NCBI RefSeq assembly: GCF_000328625.1
Contig: NC_019978.1
Location: 1,984,001 to 2,048,000 of the forward strand
DNA: 64,000 nt
Origin: Halobacteroides halobius DSM 5150
Lineage (GTDB): Bacteria > Bacillota > Halanaerobiia > Halobacteroidales > Halobacteroidaceae
Reading direction: 5' to 3'
Shown here: one piece after another, positions 1 through 9,406 of the stretch
Layout of the letters: each line of letters begins with the position of its first letter
Position numbering within the stretch: the stretch's first letter is position 1
Position numbers and translations under genes: made by a program
Notes under the pieces: model-generated
What the model was told of the DNA's origin: nothing
Database searches by the model: none
What the model saw: only the letters and a program-made list of their open reading frames with translations

Positions 1-429
1 CTTTCAAATATTTTACCTCTCAGGAAGTTTACCTCATATATTATTATATTTATCCTTCTTTGTGAACTCTACTTTAGTAACGAAATAGTAATCAATTTAA
101 ATTTCTACTAACTCCTACTGTGATTTGCTTTGCAAAAAATCTAACATTAACTCCTTTTAAAGCAGTTGCACCTGGGTATTTTTTCTTTATTTTGTTCCCA
201 AAATCATTCCTTCTTATTATAACAGTGCACCATTAACCTAGCACACTATTATAATGCTAAATTAAAATAAATATTGCAAGTAATTCCTTTTCTGAAATTA
301 AATTATATGAATAATTATTAATTTAGCTAAATACTATTACTGATTGCAAAATATTAACTATATTTTTTACAAACTCAAAAAATAAAAAATGAGAGACCAA
401 GGTCTCTCATGACTAATCTTTGGTTACTT
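1..429. other. Intergenic region, no gene seen
   Basis: Very AT-rich stretch downstream of the Lgt-like gene. On the minus strand an open stretch of about 46 codons (about 95-232) lies between stops but has no ATG, GTG or TTG start and matches no family I recognise. It may be a decayed gene end or chance. The only clear element is the terminator hairpin near its right end. Confidence 0.6.
377..410 (-). terminator. Rho-independent terminator after the ccdA-tlpA-lgt-like operon
   Basis: A perfect 10-bp stem (ATGAGAGACC / GGTCTCTCAT, 2-nt loop) is followed on the minus strand by a T-rich run. It lies 20 bp after the stop of the last gene of the operon. Confidence 0.9.
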
Positions 430-993
430 CTATACTCCATAATAAAATTCAAGTAATAGATAAACTAGAAAAAATACTCCACTAATAACTTTATAACTTT
501 TCATTCTATCTTTAATAATAATTTCTAAAAACATAACAAGCACAAAAAGTATAGAAAAAGTTAAAGATTCTAAATAAGTAAGTAAATTATCAAAATAGTG
601 GCTCCATACTCCAATAATCAAACCCAAAGTTATCGCCTGAATATAAATAGCAAGTAATTTTTCAAAAGATATATCTTCTCGACGAGAAGTTAAATATAAT
701 ATCCCACTTGCTAAAATAAGTGCCCCTTTAAAATTTAAAGTCAAATGGGAAATATGAAAAATAGATAAATAGTTATCTACATAAAACTGCCAATTCGCCA
801 AGGCATAATAAATCCTAGCTCCAATAAATCCTCCTATAATCAACTTTAGTGTTAAATTATCTATCTTCTCCTTAGATAAAATTCCTATTAATTCTTTTTT
901 GCTAAAAATATATCCTAACCCAATTGATAGAATAGATAATACAATGAACCAGCTAATTGCTAAAGACTTATATTCAAAAATATAAGGATTCAT
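430..993 (-). CDS. Degenerate Lgt-like integral membrane protein
   Basis: A 187-residue multi-pass membrane protein resembling prolipoprotein diacylglyceryl transferase in outline. GGFIGARIYYAL (about 54-65) matches the Lgt GGRxGY-type helix. NFKGALILASGI (about 87-98) sits where Lgt has HGGxxG, and GLIIGVWSHYFD (about 124-135) sits where Lgt has GRxGNFxN. The conserved His and catalytic Arg are therefore missing and the protein is about 80 residues shorter than a true Lgt, so lipoprotein transfer is unlikely. Its ATG overlaps the stop of the TlpA gene (TAATG), so it is co-translated with a disulfide-exchange pair. A role in envelope thiol chemistry is inference. Confidence 0.55.
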   Translation of the reverse strand: MNPYIFEYKSLAISWFIVLSILSIGLGYIFSKKELIGILSKEKIDNLTLKLIIGGFIGARIYYALANWQFYVDNYLSIFHISHLTLNFKGALILASGILYLTSRREDISFEKLLAIYIQAITLGLIIGVWSHYFDNLLTYLESLTFSILFVLVMFLEIIIKDRMKSYKVISGVFFLVYLLLEFYYGV

Positions 994-1613
994 TACTTCT
1001 CTAACTTACTTGCAATATTTTTCTTAATCTGGTTTAATTCTGCTTGATTAACTGTTCCTCGTTTTACATACTGAATTTTACCTTGCGGGCCAACAAAATA
1101 AGAAGTAGGAATTACAGAAACTCGATATTTAAAAGCTGCCCCCCGCTCTTGATCCAATAAAATAGGATAATCATAACCATTTTCTTCAATAAATGATTTT
1201 ACTTTAGCCTTACTTTCTCCAATGTTAACACCTAAGATAACAAAATCTTGTTTATTATTATCATAAAATGCATCTAAATCTGGCATCTCAGCTCGACATG
1301 GTGGGCACCAAGTAGCCCAAAAGTTAACCATCACAAACTGTCCTCTATAATCAGATAAGGAAACTTGCTCCCCCTTTAGATTAACTAAGGTAAAATCAGG
1401 AGCAATATTTCCTACATTAATTCCTATTCTAGCTGAATTATTTTTTTGTTCTTCCTGCTCTTTTTGCTCTTGATTATTTTCTAGTTTTTCTTTTACTTTA
1501 GAATTATTTTTACTTAAGCCTTGCTTATGATATAAAACTCCTAGACTAACAATCCCTACTACTAAGATAGCAATCAATAGAAATTTGAAACTATTTTTCA
1601 CTTTAAACACCAA
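993..1613 (-). CDS. TlpA/ResA-type membrane-anchored thiol-disulfide oxidoreductase
   Basis: One N-terminal signal anchor (about 10-28) precedes a Glu/Gln/Lys-rich linker and a thioredoxin fold with the AhpC/TlpA entry APDFTL (about 71-76). The redox motif is WCPPC (about 102-106) and the cis-proline loop is VIPTSY. It probably reduces extracytoplasmic disulfides with electrons delivered by CcdA, whose gene lies 7 bp upstream. The start is uncertain: TTG at 1613 and GTG codons at 1610 and 1601 are all possible after a GAAAGG ribosome-binding site. The client is unknown; no cytochrome c maturation genes are visible here. Confidence 0.85.
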   Translation of the reverse strand: MVFKVKNSFKFLLIAILVVGIVSLGVLYHKQGLSKNNSKVKEKLENNQEQKEQEEQKNNSARIGINVGNIAPDFTLVNLKGEQVSLSDYRGQFVMVNFWATWCPPCRAEMPDLDAFYDNNKQDFVILGVNIGESKAKVKSFIEENGYDYPILLDQERGAAFKYRVSVIPTSYFVGPQGKIQYVKRGTVNQAELNQIKKNIASKLEK

Positions 1614-1620
1614 CCTTTCT

Positions 1621-2301
1621 TTAAAAATAAAAGTATTGACTTAACTGCTGAACCTTATTTAGATAAAGTAAAACCCCAAATACAATCATAATCACACCAC
1701 TAAATTTAGAAATTATAGGTAAATAGTTATTAATGTGGTTAGAAAAATTACTAAATTGATTAATAAAGATAGCTGTTAGTATAAAGGGAAGACCTAAGCC
1801 TAAAGAATAGGCAGTTAATAATAAAACCCCTGTTTTTAAAGTTGCTTCAGCCCCAGCATACAATAAAATAGAACCTAATACTGTGCCCACGCAAGGTATC
1901 CAACCAGCTGCAAAAGCCATCCCCATTAAGATAGAACTAAACCAATTTGTGGCTTGCCTTGGCCCTTGTACTCTAAACTCTTGATATAATAATTTTAATT
2001 TGAACAAACCAGTCATATGCAAACCAAAGATTATAATTAATATCCCACTTACTTTAGTAAATAATAGCTTATACTGACTAAATAATCTCCCAATATAGCT
2101 AGCAGATGCTCCCATGGTAATAAAAATAATTGAAAATCCAATTACAAACCCTAATGCCCTAACCACTGTAAATAATCTCCCCTTATCAATTGCACTACCT
2201 GTTATATATCCTATATAAGCTGGTACTAATGGTAACACACAAGGAGAAACAAAAGAAGCTACTCCAGCCATAAAAGCAACTACAACTGAAATGTTCTCCA
2301 C
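1621..2301 (-). CDS. ccdA: CcdA-family thiol:disulfide interchange membrane protein
   Basis: A 226-residue protein with about six membrane segments and two family motifs: SPCVLPLVPAYIG near residue 20 and GWIPCVGT near 135. The two membrane cysteines pass electrons from cytoplasmic thioredoxin across the membrane. It is the first gene of a three-gene operon with the TlpA-like protein and the Lgt-like protein. GTG start with a strong GGAGGTG site 5-9 nt upstream. Its promoter region overlaps a near-perfect Fur-type box, suggesting metal- or peroxide-responsive control (inference). Confidence 0.9.
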   Translation of the reverse strand: MENISVVVAFMAGVASFVSPCVLPLVPAYIGYITGSAIDKGRLFTVVRALGFVIGFSIIFITMGASASYIGRLFSQYKLLFTKVSGILIIIFGLHMTGLFKLKLLYQEFRVQGPRQATNWFSSILMGMAFAAGWIPCVGTVLGSILLYAGAEATLKTGVLLLTAYSLGLGLPFILTAIFINQFSNFSNHINNYLPIISKFSGVIMIVFGVLLYLNKVQQLSQYFYF

Positions 2302-2358
2302 CTCTACACCTCCTAAAATAATCTTTATATCTAAATAATAGAATATTGTTTTAATATA

Positions 2359-2387
2359 AGATTATCATAATTGATATTAATTATCAA
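2359..2387 (-). promoter_or_regulatory. ccdA promoter overlapped by a Fur-like box
   Basis: Minus strand: TTGATA (2382-2387), 17-nt spacer, TAATCT (2359-2364). Between them, TGATAATTAATATCA (2372-2386) matches the 7-1-7 Fur consensus TGATAATNATTATCA at all but one defined position. An additional half site, ATTATCA on the plus strand (2361-2367), follows. A bound Fur-family repressor would block polymerase. A Fur-family gene is present at 56.5 kb. Confidence 0.55.
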
Positions 2388-2393
2388 ATGAAT

Positions 2394-2424
2394 CAAAAAA
2401 TAAAAAGAGAGGCTCTCGCCTCCC
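2394..2424 (-). terminator. Terminator after proA
   Basis: The minus strand reads GGGAGGC-GAGA-GCCTCTC followed by TTTTTATTTTTT. It is a 7-bp stem with a GNRA-like loop, 10 bp after the proA stop, at the end of the obg-yhbY-proB-proA unit. Confidence 0.9.
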
Positions 2425-2433
2425 TTACTCTTG

Positions 2434-3690
2434 TTATTGACGTATCTGTCCATCACCAAAAATAATAAATTTAGTTGTTGTTAACTGATTAACACCCATT
2501 GGCCCTCTAGCATGTAACTTTTGAGTACTAATTCCTATCTCAGCTCCTAAGCCAAATTGGCCCCCATCAGTAAATCGGGTAGAAGCATTAACATAAACAG
2601 CAGCAGAATCAACTAAATCTAAGAATTTATGAGCTTTAGTATAATTTTCAGTTACAATTGCTTCTGAATGGCTAGTACTATACTCATCAATATGTTCTAA
2701 AGCCTGATCTAAACTACTAACTATCTTAATTGCTAAAATATAATCTAAAAACTCTGTAGCCCAATCTTCTGTCGTAGCTTCTTTAACATCGGAGACAATC
2801 TCTCTTACCTTTTTATCTCCTTTTACTAAAGTATCTCGCTCTCTTAATTCTTCAATTATAGCTGGTAAAAATTCTTCTGCTACATCTTCATGAACTAATA
2901 GGGTCTCCATAGCATTACAGACACCAGTTCGTTGTGTCTTAGCATTAATTACAATCTGCTCTGCCTTATCTAAATCTGCTTGACTATCAATGAATGTATG
3001 ACAGTTTCCTACTCCTGTTTCAATTACAGGTACAGTAGAATTATTAACAACTGCTTGAATTAAACCAGCTCCACCCCGAGGAATTAAAACATCTAAGTAG
3101 TCGTTTAATTCAAACATAACTTGCACTGCTTTACGCTCAGTACTTTCAAGTAATTGAATAGAACCCTCTGGTAAACCAGCATCATAAGCAGCTCTAGAAA
3201 TCACATTAACAATAGCCTTATTAGAATTAATAGCACTGGAACTACCTCTTAAAACTACAGTATTTCCTGCTTTAAGACATAATCCCGCAGCATCAACAGT
3301 TACATTAGGACGTGCTTCATAAATAATACCAATTACTCCCAAGGGAACTTGTACCTTACCAATTTTCAATCCATTAGGTCTTTTTTTCATCTCTAAAACT
3401 TCTCCTATTGGATCAGAAAACTGTGCTACCTCCCTTAAACCTTGGGCCATTTTAGAAACTCTAGCCTCAGTTAGTAATAATCTATCAAGTAAAGACTCTG
3501 ATAAACCATTCTCCCGGCCATACTCCATATCCTGTTCATTGGCCTGTAGTATCTCTTCTACTCTTTCTTCTAGTGCATCAGCCATGGCCAACAAAGCTTG
3601 ATTTTTGACCTCAGATCCTAAATGGGCCAATTTTTTTGATGCCCCTTTAGCTTCACTAGCTTGTTTTATAATTTTTTCTTTTAATTCCAT
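2434..3690 (-). CDS. proA: Gamma-glutamyl phosphate reductase
   Basis: A 418-residue aldehyde-dehydrogenase-fold enzyme that reduces gamma-glutamyl phosphate to glutamate semialdehyde with NADPH, the second step of proline synthesis. Family signatures include GVIGIIYEARPNVTVDA, the catalytic-cysteine segment TQRTGVCNAMETLL and the C-terminal FGLGAEIGIST. Length is typical. ATG start with an AGGAGGAGAG site. It is last in the unit, directly after proB (17 bp). Proline can serve as a compatible solute in halophiles, but nothing here shows osmotic control. Confidence 0.97.
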   Translation of the reverse strand: MELKEKIIKQASEAKGASKKLAHLGSEVKNQALLAMADALEERVEEILQANEQDMEYGRENGLSESLLDRLLLTEARVSKMAQGLREVAQFSDPIGEVLEMKKRPNGLKIGKVQVPLGVIGIIYEARPNVTVDAAGLCLKAGNTVVLRGSSSAINSNKAIVNVISRAAYDAGLPEGSIQLLESTERKAVQVMFELNDYLDVLIPRGGAGLIQAVVNNSTVPVIETGVGNCHTFIDSQADLDKAEQIVINAKTQRTGVCNAMETLLVHEDVAEEFLPAIIEELRERDTLVKGDKKVREIVSDVKEATTEDWATEFLDYILAIKIVSSLDQALEHIDEYSTSHSEAIVTENYTKAHKFLDLVDSAAVYVNASTRFTDGGQFGLGAEIGISTQKLHARGPMGVNQLTTTKFIIFGDGQIRQ

Positions 3691-3707
3691 CTTCTCTCCT
3701 CCTTTTC

Positions 3708-4823
3708 TTATAATAAAACTAAATTATCACGATGAACTACTTCATCATAAGCTTGATAACCCAATCTAGATTTAATTTCTTCTGACTGGAAGCCTTTAAT
3801 CTTATCTACTTCTGGTTGGTCATAATTAACCAATCCTTTAGCAATCCTACTTCCGGATTGATCAATAATATCAACTACATCACCAACCGAAAATTCTCCT
3901 CTAGCTTCTACAATACCACAAGCTAATAGACTACCTCCCTCTTTAGTAAGGGCCAAGGTAGCCCCTTCATCAATCACTATTTTACCAGCAATATCTAAAT
4001 TAAATGCTATCCATTGTTCTCGACTAGTCATCCCTGAATCAGGCAAAAAGAGAGTTCCTAAATCTTCGCCTTCACTAATTTTAGTCACCACTTGATCCAA
4101 ACTTCCATTAGCTATAACCAATGGTAACCCTGCTTTGGTAGCAATCTTAGCTGCATCAATCTTAGTAGCCATTCCTCCTGTGCCGCGATCAGTTCCAGCG
4201 CCTCCGGCTAATTCTTCAATCTCTGAAGAGATTTCTTCAACTTGACTAATCAATTTAGCTGAATCATCATTACGAGGGTCAGCAGTGTATAAACCATCTA
4301 TATCAGATAAAATAACCAACAAATCAGCTCCAACGAGACTACTTACTAAAGCAGATAAGGTATCATTATCACCAAATTTAATCTCTTTAACTGCTACAGT
4401 ATCATTTTCATTAATCACTGGAATCACATTATAATCTAATAACTGATATAAAGTATTACGAGAGTTAAGATATCGCTTCCTATCTGTTAAATCCTTCTGG
4501 GTCAATAAAACTTGACCTACCTGATATCCATACTCACTAAAGATTGTCTGATAAGTTCTCATTAAAGTTCCTTGGCCAATAGCAGCTAAAGCCTGTTTTT
4601 CAGGAATTGTACCTGGAGAAGCCTCTAGTTTTAATCTCCCGTATCCAGCTGCAACTGCACCAGAACTAACTAATATAACTTCTTTACCCTGATTCTTCAA
4701 ATTAACAATTTCTCTAATTAATTTCTCTATCCGCCCTAAATTTAACTTAGAATTTTGGTAAGTTAAAGTACTACTACCAATCTTAATCACTATTCTTTCT
4801 GCTTCTTTTATTTTTTTTCGCAT
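3708..4823 (-). CDS. proB: Glutamate 5-kinase with PUA domain
   Basis: Phosphorylates glutamate in the first step of proline synthesis. The N-terminal amino-acid kinase domain starts with RIVIKIGSSTLT and includes VSSGAVAAG, NENDTV and FGDNDTLSA. The C-terminal quarter is a PUA domain. A GTG lies three codons upstream of the chosen ATG, but that GTG sits inside the AGGTGG ribosome-binding site, so ATG at 4823 is preferred. Followed by proA and preceded by yhbY at 10-20 bp spacing. Confidence 0.96.
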   Translation of the reverse strand: MRKKIKEAERIVIKIGSSTLTYQNSKLNLGRIEKLIREIVNLKNQGKEVILVSSGAVAAGYGRLKLEASPGTIPEKQALAAIGQGTLMRTYQTIFSEYGYQVGQVLLTQKDLTDRKRYLNSRNTLYQLLDYNVIPVINENDTVAVKEIKFGDNDTLSALVSSLVGADLLVILSDIDGLYTADPRNDDSAKLISQVEEISSEIEELAGGAGTDRGTGGMATKIDAAKIATKAGLPLVIANGSLDQVVTKISEGEDLGTLFLPDSGMTSREQWIAFNLDIAGKIVIDEGATLALTKEGGSLLACGIVEARGEFSVGDVVDIIDQSGSRIAKGLVNYDQPEVDKIKGFQSEEIKSRLGYQAYDEVVHRDNLVLL

Positions 4824-4842
4824 ACTAGCCACCTATCTTTAC

Positions 4843-5133
4843 TTAAGAAGGTAAATTATACTTAGGATCCTCATCATTACGACGATACAAAACAAACACA
4901 TTACCAATAGTCTGAATAACTTCTGCATCACAAGACTCAGCTAATTCATAAGCTGCTTCTTTAGCAGTATACAAACTATTTTCTAATGCTCTTAGCTTAA
5001 TTAACTCCCGAGCTTCTAAAGTCTCATCTACCTGTTCAATTACATTATCAGTAATTCCATTCTTCCCAATTTGAAATAAAGGGTCCATTTGGTTAGCTTG
5101 GCCCCTTAAATAAGCACGTTGTTTACCTTTCAT
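4843..5133 (-). CDS. yhbY: YhbY/CRS1-CRM-type RNA-binding protein
   Basis: A small CRM-domain protein associated with 50S assembly in other bacteria. Seen: KGKQRAYLRGQAN at the N terminus, the IGKNGIT segment near residue 28 (the GxxG loop) and IGNVFVLYR at the end. The frame extends ten codons upstream into the 3' end of obg, but an AGGAGG site lies 6 nt before the ATG at 5133, so that start is chosen. Located between obg and proB in one unit. Confidence 0.9.
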   Translation of the reverse strand: MKGKQRAYLRGQANQMDPLFQIGKNGITDNVIEQVDETLEARELIKLRALENSLYTAKEAAYELAESCDAEVIQTIGNVFVLYRRNDEDPKYNLPS

Positions 5134-5143
5134 TTTTGACCTC

Positions 5144-6442
<1,299 letters not shown>

Positions 6443-6526
6443 CTACTATGTAGTAACTCTCTAAATTATATTACCACAATCTTAACTAACTAATTCACTC
6501 TATTCTAAATTTATCTCTTACTCTTA

Positions 6527-6555
6527 ATTGTAAATTGTCAGCTGCTAATTGTCAA
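6527..6555 (-). promoter_or_regulatory. SigmaA promoter for obg operon
   Basis: Minus strand TTGACA (6550-6555), 17-nt spacer, TACAAT (6527-6532): a near-consensus housekeeping promoter about 100 bp upstream of the obg start. Confidence 0.85.
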
Positions 6556-6560
6556 TTGAA

Positions 6561-6590
6561 AATAAAAAACCCCCAGTTTCAACTGGGAGT
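6561..6590 (-). terminator. Terminator after rpmA
   Basis: The minus strand has ACTCCCAGTT/ACTGGGGGT around a 3-nt loop, followed by a run of Ts. It lies 12 bp after the rpmA stop and ends the rplU-prp-rpmA operon. Confidence 0.92.
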
Positions 6591-6601
6591 CCTCTTAGTA
6601 G

Positions 6602-6904
6602 TTACGCCATCATTTTTAGCTCTTCTTCAGTATAAACATTAACCATTTTTTTATTTCTACCTTTTCGTTCAAAGGATACATACCCTTCTTCCTTAGCAAA
6701 TAGAGTGTCATCTCCACCTCGTCCAACATTTAAACCAGGGTGGAATTGAGTACCTCTTTGACGAACAAGAATACTACCAGATTTTACTTTTTGACCATCA
6801 TGTCTTTTAAGTCCTAAACGTTTGGAAATACTATCTCGACCGTTGTTTGAACTACCTACTGCCTTCTTCTTCGCAAAAAGTTGTAGATTCATTGCTTTTA
6901 ACAT
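6602..6904 (-). CDS. rpmA: 50S ribosomal protein L27 with cleavable N-terminal extension
   Basis: Standard L27 core ([19 protein letters not shown] onward) of 100 residues. The first residues, [13 protein letters not shown], form the Firmicutes-type extension whose cleavage after the hydrophobic LQxFA motif exposes the mature N terminus near the peptidyl-transferase centre. The protease gene prp lies 3 bp upstream, the usual rplU-prp-rpmA order. The extension has one extra residue pair relative to the common MLKLNLQFFA form. Confidence 0.96.
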   Translation of the reverse strand: MLKAMNLQLFAKKKAVGSSNNGRDSISKRLGLKRHDGQKVKSGSILVRQRGTQFHPGLNVGRGGDDTLFAKEEGYVSFERKGRNKKMVNVYTEEELKMMA

Positions 6905-6907
6905 TTT

Positions 6908-7228
6908 CTACACCTCCTCTATTTTTATATAATCTGAATAGGCTTTTGCCGTCTCTTTTAAACCTACTAACATTGTCTCTAAGATTGCTTTTACTTCTTG
7001 GTCACAAGCTAATTTAGATTGCAACCGACAATTTAACCAACCATCATCAGTGCTTACATCTGGCTTTAATTCAAGATATTCTTGTAAACCAAACACAGCT
7101 GTCTGTAAAATAGCTGAAATAGCTGCACATATAATATCTTCTCCATAAGGAGCATACTCAGCATGTCCTTGCGCCCAGAAAGCAATTATATTATTATCTT
7201 TATTTCGTTCAATTTTAACAGTAATCAT
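6908..7228 (-). CDS. prp: Ribosomal-processing cysteine protease Prp
   Basis: A YsxB/Prp family protein of 106 residues. The catalytic pair is visible in GHAEYAPYGEDIICAAIS: His near residue 22 and Cys near 34. In Firmicutes this enzyme removes the N-terminal extension of L27, and the L27 gene here carries that extension. Its ATG overlaps the rplU stop by one base (TAATG), so translation is coupled. Confidence 0.94.
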   Translation of the reverse strand: MITVKIERNKDNNIIAFWAQGHAEYAPYGEDIICAAISAILQTAVFGLQEYLELKPDVSTDDGWLNCRLQSKLACDQEVKAILETMLVGLKETAKAYSDYIKIEEV

Positions 7229-7539
7229 TAAGCTTCAATACTCTTAATCTCAACTTTAGTGTAAGGTTGACGATGACCTTGCTTCTTCCGATAATTATTC
7301 TTTGGCTTGTACTTAAAGATAATTATCTTATCACCTTTTGTCTGCTCAACAACCTCAGCAGTTACCTTAGCACCATCTACATTAGGCGTTCCAACTTGTA
7401 AACTATTTTCTCCAGATACAGCTTTAACTGTATTAAATTCAACAGTTTCTCCTGCTTCAACATCTAATTTTTCAACTTCAAGTTGCTGTCCTTCTTCTAC
7501 TTTATATTGTTTTCCACCTGTTTGAATAATTGCGTACAT
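7228..7539 (-). CDS. rplU: 50S ribosomal protein L21
   Basis: A 103-residue L21 starting [14 protein letters not shown] and ending with the [11 protein letters not shown] tail typical of the family. The frame is open 14 codons further upstream into the leader, but a GGGAGGTG site 7 nt before the ATG at 7539 fixes the start. First gene of rplU-prp-rpmA. Confidence 0.97.
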   Translation of the reverse strand: MYAIIQTGGKQYKVEEGQQLEVEKLDVEAGETVEFNTVKAVSGENSLQVGTPNVDGAKVTAEVVEQTKGDKIIIFKYKPKNNYRKKQGHRQPYTKVEIKSIEA

Positions 7540-7645
7540 TATTTGCACCTCCCTACCTATGACTCGCCGGTAACTAGGCAATCATAAAAGATTTTTAAAC
7601 CCGTACCGTGCGGTTTTGGTAGTGGTCGATATAACCACTTACGAA
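7540..7645 (-). ncRNA. L21-leader-like structured 5' UTR of rplU
   Basis: About 105 nt separate the predicted transcription start from rplU. The RNA contains several short hairpins (GTGGTTATATCGACCAC; ACCGCACGGT; CCTAGTTACCGGCGAGTCATAGG) just before the ribosome-binding site. Firmicutes rplU mRNAs commonly carry an autoregulatory L21 leader, and position and hairpin layout fit. The call rests on context and hairpins, not on a covariance-model match. Confidence 0.6.
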
Positions 7646-7650
7646 TATAA

Positions 7651-7679
7651 ATTGTAGCATATCCTCAATCCAATGTCAA
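7651..7679 (-). promoter_or_regulatory. SigmaA promoter for rplU operon
   Basis: Minus strand TTGACA (7674-7679), 17-nt spacer, TACAAT (7651-7656). It lies directly after the rng stop codon at 7685. Confidence 0.88.
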
Positions 7680-7684
7680 GAGAA

Positions 7685-9232
7685 TTATTTTGTATTAATC
7701 GTTCTTATTATTTTACCAATAGCATACAGATTAGTTAATTTTATTACCTCAACCTTAACTTTGTCACCTACTAGCATTGCTGCCTCTAAAATTTTAATTA
7801 AATAACCATCGATTTTAGCTAGTCCATCTTTTTGATTAAACTTTTCTTCTATTTTAACTACCAATCGCTCTCTTACTTTAACAGGTAATGAATTTTTAAT
7901 CTCATCTTTAGTTCCTGACTCTAATTTAATAGCTTCCTGATTTAGTTCATCATTCCCTAATAGATAAACTTCTGCTTCTAACTCAGTAGTTAAATCTTGT
8001 AGTTTATCTGCTGCTAATTTAATTAATTCACCTACTATAGTTGGGTTTAAACTCAATAAGATTGCTTCTGTCTCCTTCTGCCAGTATTCAGCCTTTAACC
8101 TAGTAAACGCTTGTTGTATAATAGTTTCACTGGTTAATACTTTCCCTTGGCCTTGACAACAAGAACACTTCTTTTGTAATAGCTGTCCAATAGTATTTTC
8201 TTCTCTTTGTCTTGTTACTTCTACTAACCCTAGCTCTGTCATTCCTAACAAAGAGGTTCTCGTCTTATCCTTAGCTAACTCTTCTTCTAGTTCATTTAAT
8301 AATATTTCTTCATCTTCATCCCTCTTTAAACCAATAAAGTCTATAATAATAATTCCACTTAAATTTCTTAATCTTAACTGATTAGCAATCTCTCTGGCTG
8401 CTTCTAAATTAGTCTGTAAAATAGTATCAGCTATATTATCTCCACTGTATGTACCAGTATTAACATCAATAGCAGTTAGTGCTTCAGTAGAATCAATTAC
8501 TATATAACCACCACTATCCAGTTCAACTTCACGATTTAATAAATTCTGAATCTGCTCTTCAATACCATAATTACTAAAAACAGGTTCGGACTCTTGGTAA
8601 TAATAAACTTTTCCTTTTAAATCAGGAGCTAGATGCTCCACAAAATCCATTACTTGTTGGTAATCACTAGCAGTATCTACTACTAACCTATCAACTTCTT
8701 TATTAAATCGATCTCTAATCACTTGATTAATTAAATCTAACTCTTCATAAATTAGAGATGGTGTCGAAGCTTGTCTGCTTTTTGCTTCTATTTCCTTTCT
8801 GAGACCTAAAAGGTAATTTAACTCCCTTTTAATTTCCGATTCTTTTCGATAGGCAGCCTCAGTACGTACTATAGCACCCTTATCATCGGGAATAATCTCT
8901 CTCGCCAATACTCTTAATCTGCCTCGTTCTGGACCATCAATTCTTCTTGATACTCCTATATGGCCTGGTTCATCCATTAAAATCAGATATCTACCGGGCA
9001 ACTCTAACTTAGAACTACCTTTTGGCCCTTTAGTTCCTACTGGATCTTTATCAACTTGAACTACTACTTTTTGACCAGGCTGAAGAACTTGCTCAATCTT
9101 AGCTTCTTCATGATATGGTAGTACACTATTAATCGGTAAAAATACATTTTGTTCTGTACCAATATTTACAAAAGCTGCTTGAATTCCAGAAACTACATTC
9201 TCCACTCGTCCTTTATAAATATTACCTACCAA
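7685..9232 (-). CDS. rng: Ribonuclease G/E family endoribonuclease
   Basis: Single-strand-specific endoribonuclease for rRNA and mRNA processing. Visible: the S1 domain (VGNIYKGRVENV at the start of this frame), the catalytic aspartates in DVNTGTYSGDN and IIDFIGLKRDED, and the zinc-link cysteines in CSCCQGQG. The start given is TTG at 9232, but homologous coding sequence continues about 30 codons upstream without a standard start codon (see 9233-9341). The true protein is therefore probably longer, or the 5' end is frameshifted. It lies between spoIVFB and rplU. Confidence 0.88.
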   Translation of the reverse strand: MVGNIYKGRVENVVSGIQAAFVNIGTEQNVFLPINSVLPYHEEAKIEQVLQPGQKVVVQVDKDPVGTKGPKGSSKLELPGRYLILMDEPGHIGVSRRIDGPERGRLRVLAREIIPDDKGAIVRTEAAYRKESEIKRELNYLLGLRKEIEAKSRQASTPSLIYEELDLINQVIRDRFNKEVDRLVVDTASDYQQVMDFVEHLAPDLKGKVYYYQESEPVFSNYGIEEQIQNLLNREVELDSGGYIVIDSTEALTAIDVNTGTYSGDNIADTILQTNLEAAREIANQLRLRNLSGIIIIDFIGLKRDEDEEILLNELEEELAKDKTRTSLLGMTELGLVEVTRQREENTIGQLLQKKCSCCQGQGKVLTSETIIQQAFTRLKAEYWQKETEAILLSLNPTIVGELIKLAADKLQDLTTELEAEVYLLGNDELNQEAIKLESGTKDEIKNSLPVKVRERLVVKIEEKFNQKDGLAKIDGYLIKILEAAMLVGDKVKVEVIKLTNLYAIGKIIRTINTK

Positions 9233-9341
9233 TTGAGTTGAAAAATTCTGTTCAAATAATAAATCAATTAATTCTCTATCTTCTAAAATAGCAATTCTCT
9301 TTTTTAAACTCTGACCATTAATTACAATTTCCTTCCCACAT
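9233..9341 (-). other. N-terminal coding extension of rng with no in-frame ATG/GTG/TTG
   Basis: Reading on upstream of 9232 in frame gives GKEIVINGQSLKKRIAILED followed by further family-like residues, the expected RNase G N terminus. The frame then hits TGT and TGA with no standard start. An ATG at 9339-9341 is out of frame by one base; removing one T after it would give MGKEIVING, a normal start. Either this is a one-base insertion or sequence error, or translation starts at a rare ATT (9326-9328). Confidence 0.7.
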
Positions 9342-9406
9342 CAACCACCCCCTTTGTTATTAAACTATTTCTATTGGAGTCAATAACTCCCCATATCTAT
9401 AAAAAT

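Noticed and set aside
95-232. Short open stretch on the minus strand near the window start
   Set aside because: No start codon, no ribosome-binding site and no recognised family.
7307-7525. Plus-strand open frame across rplU
   Set aside because: Antisense shadow of L21; no ribosome-binding site or homology.
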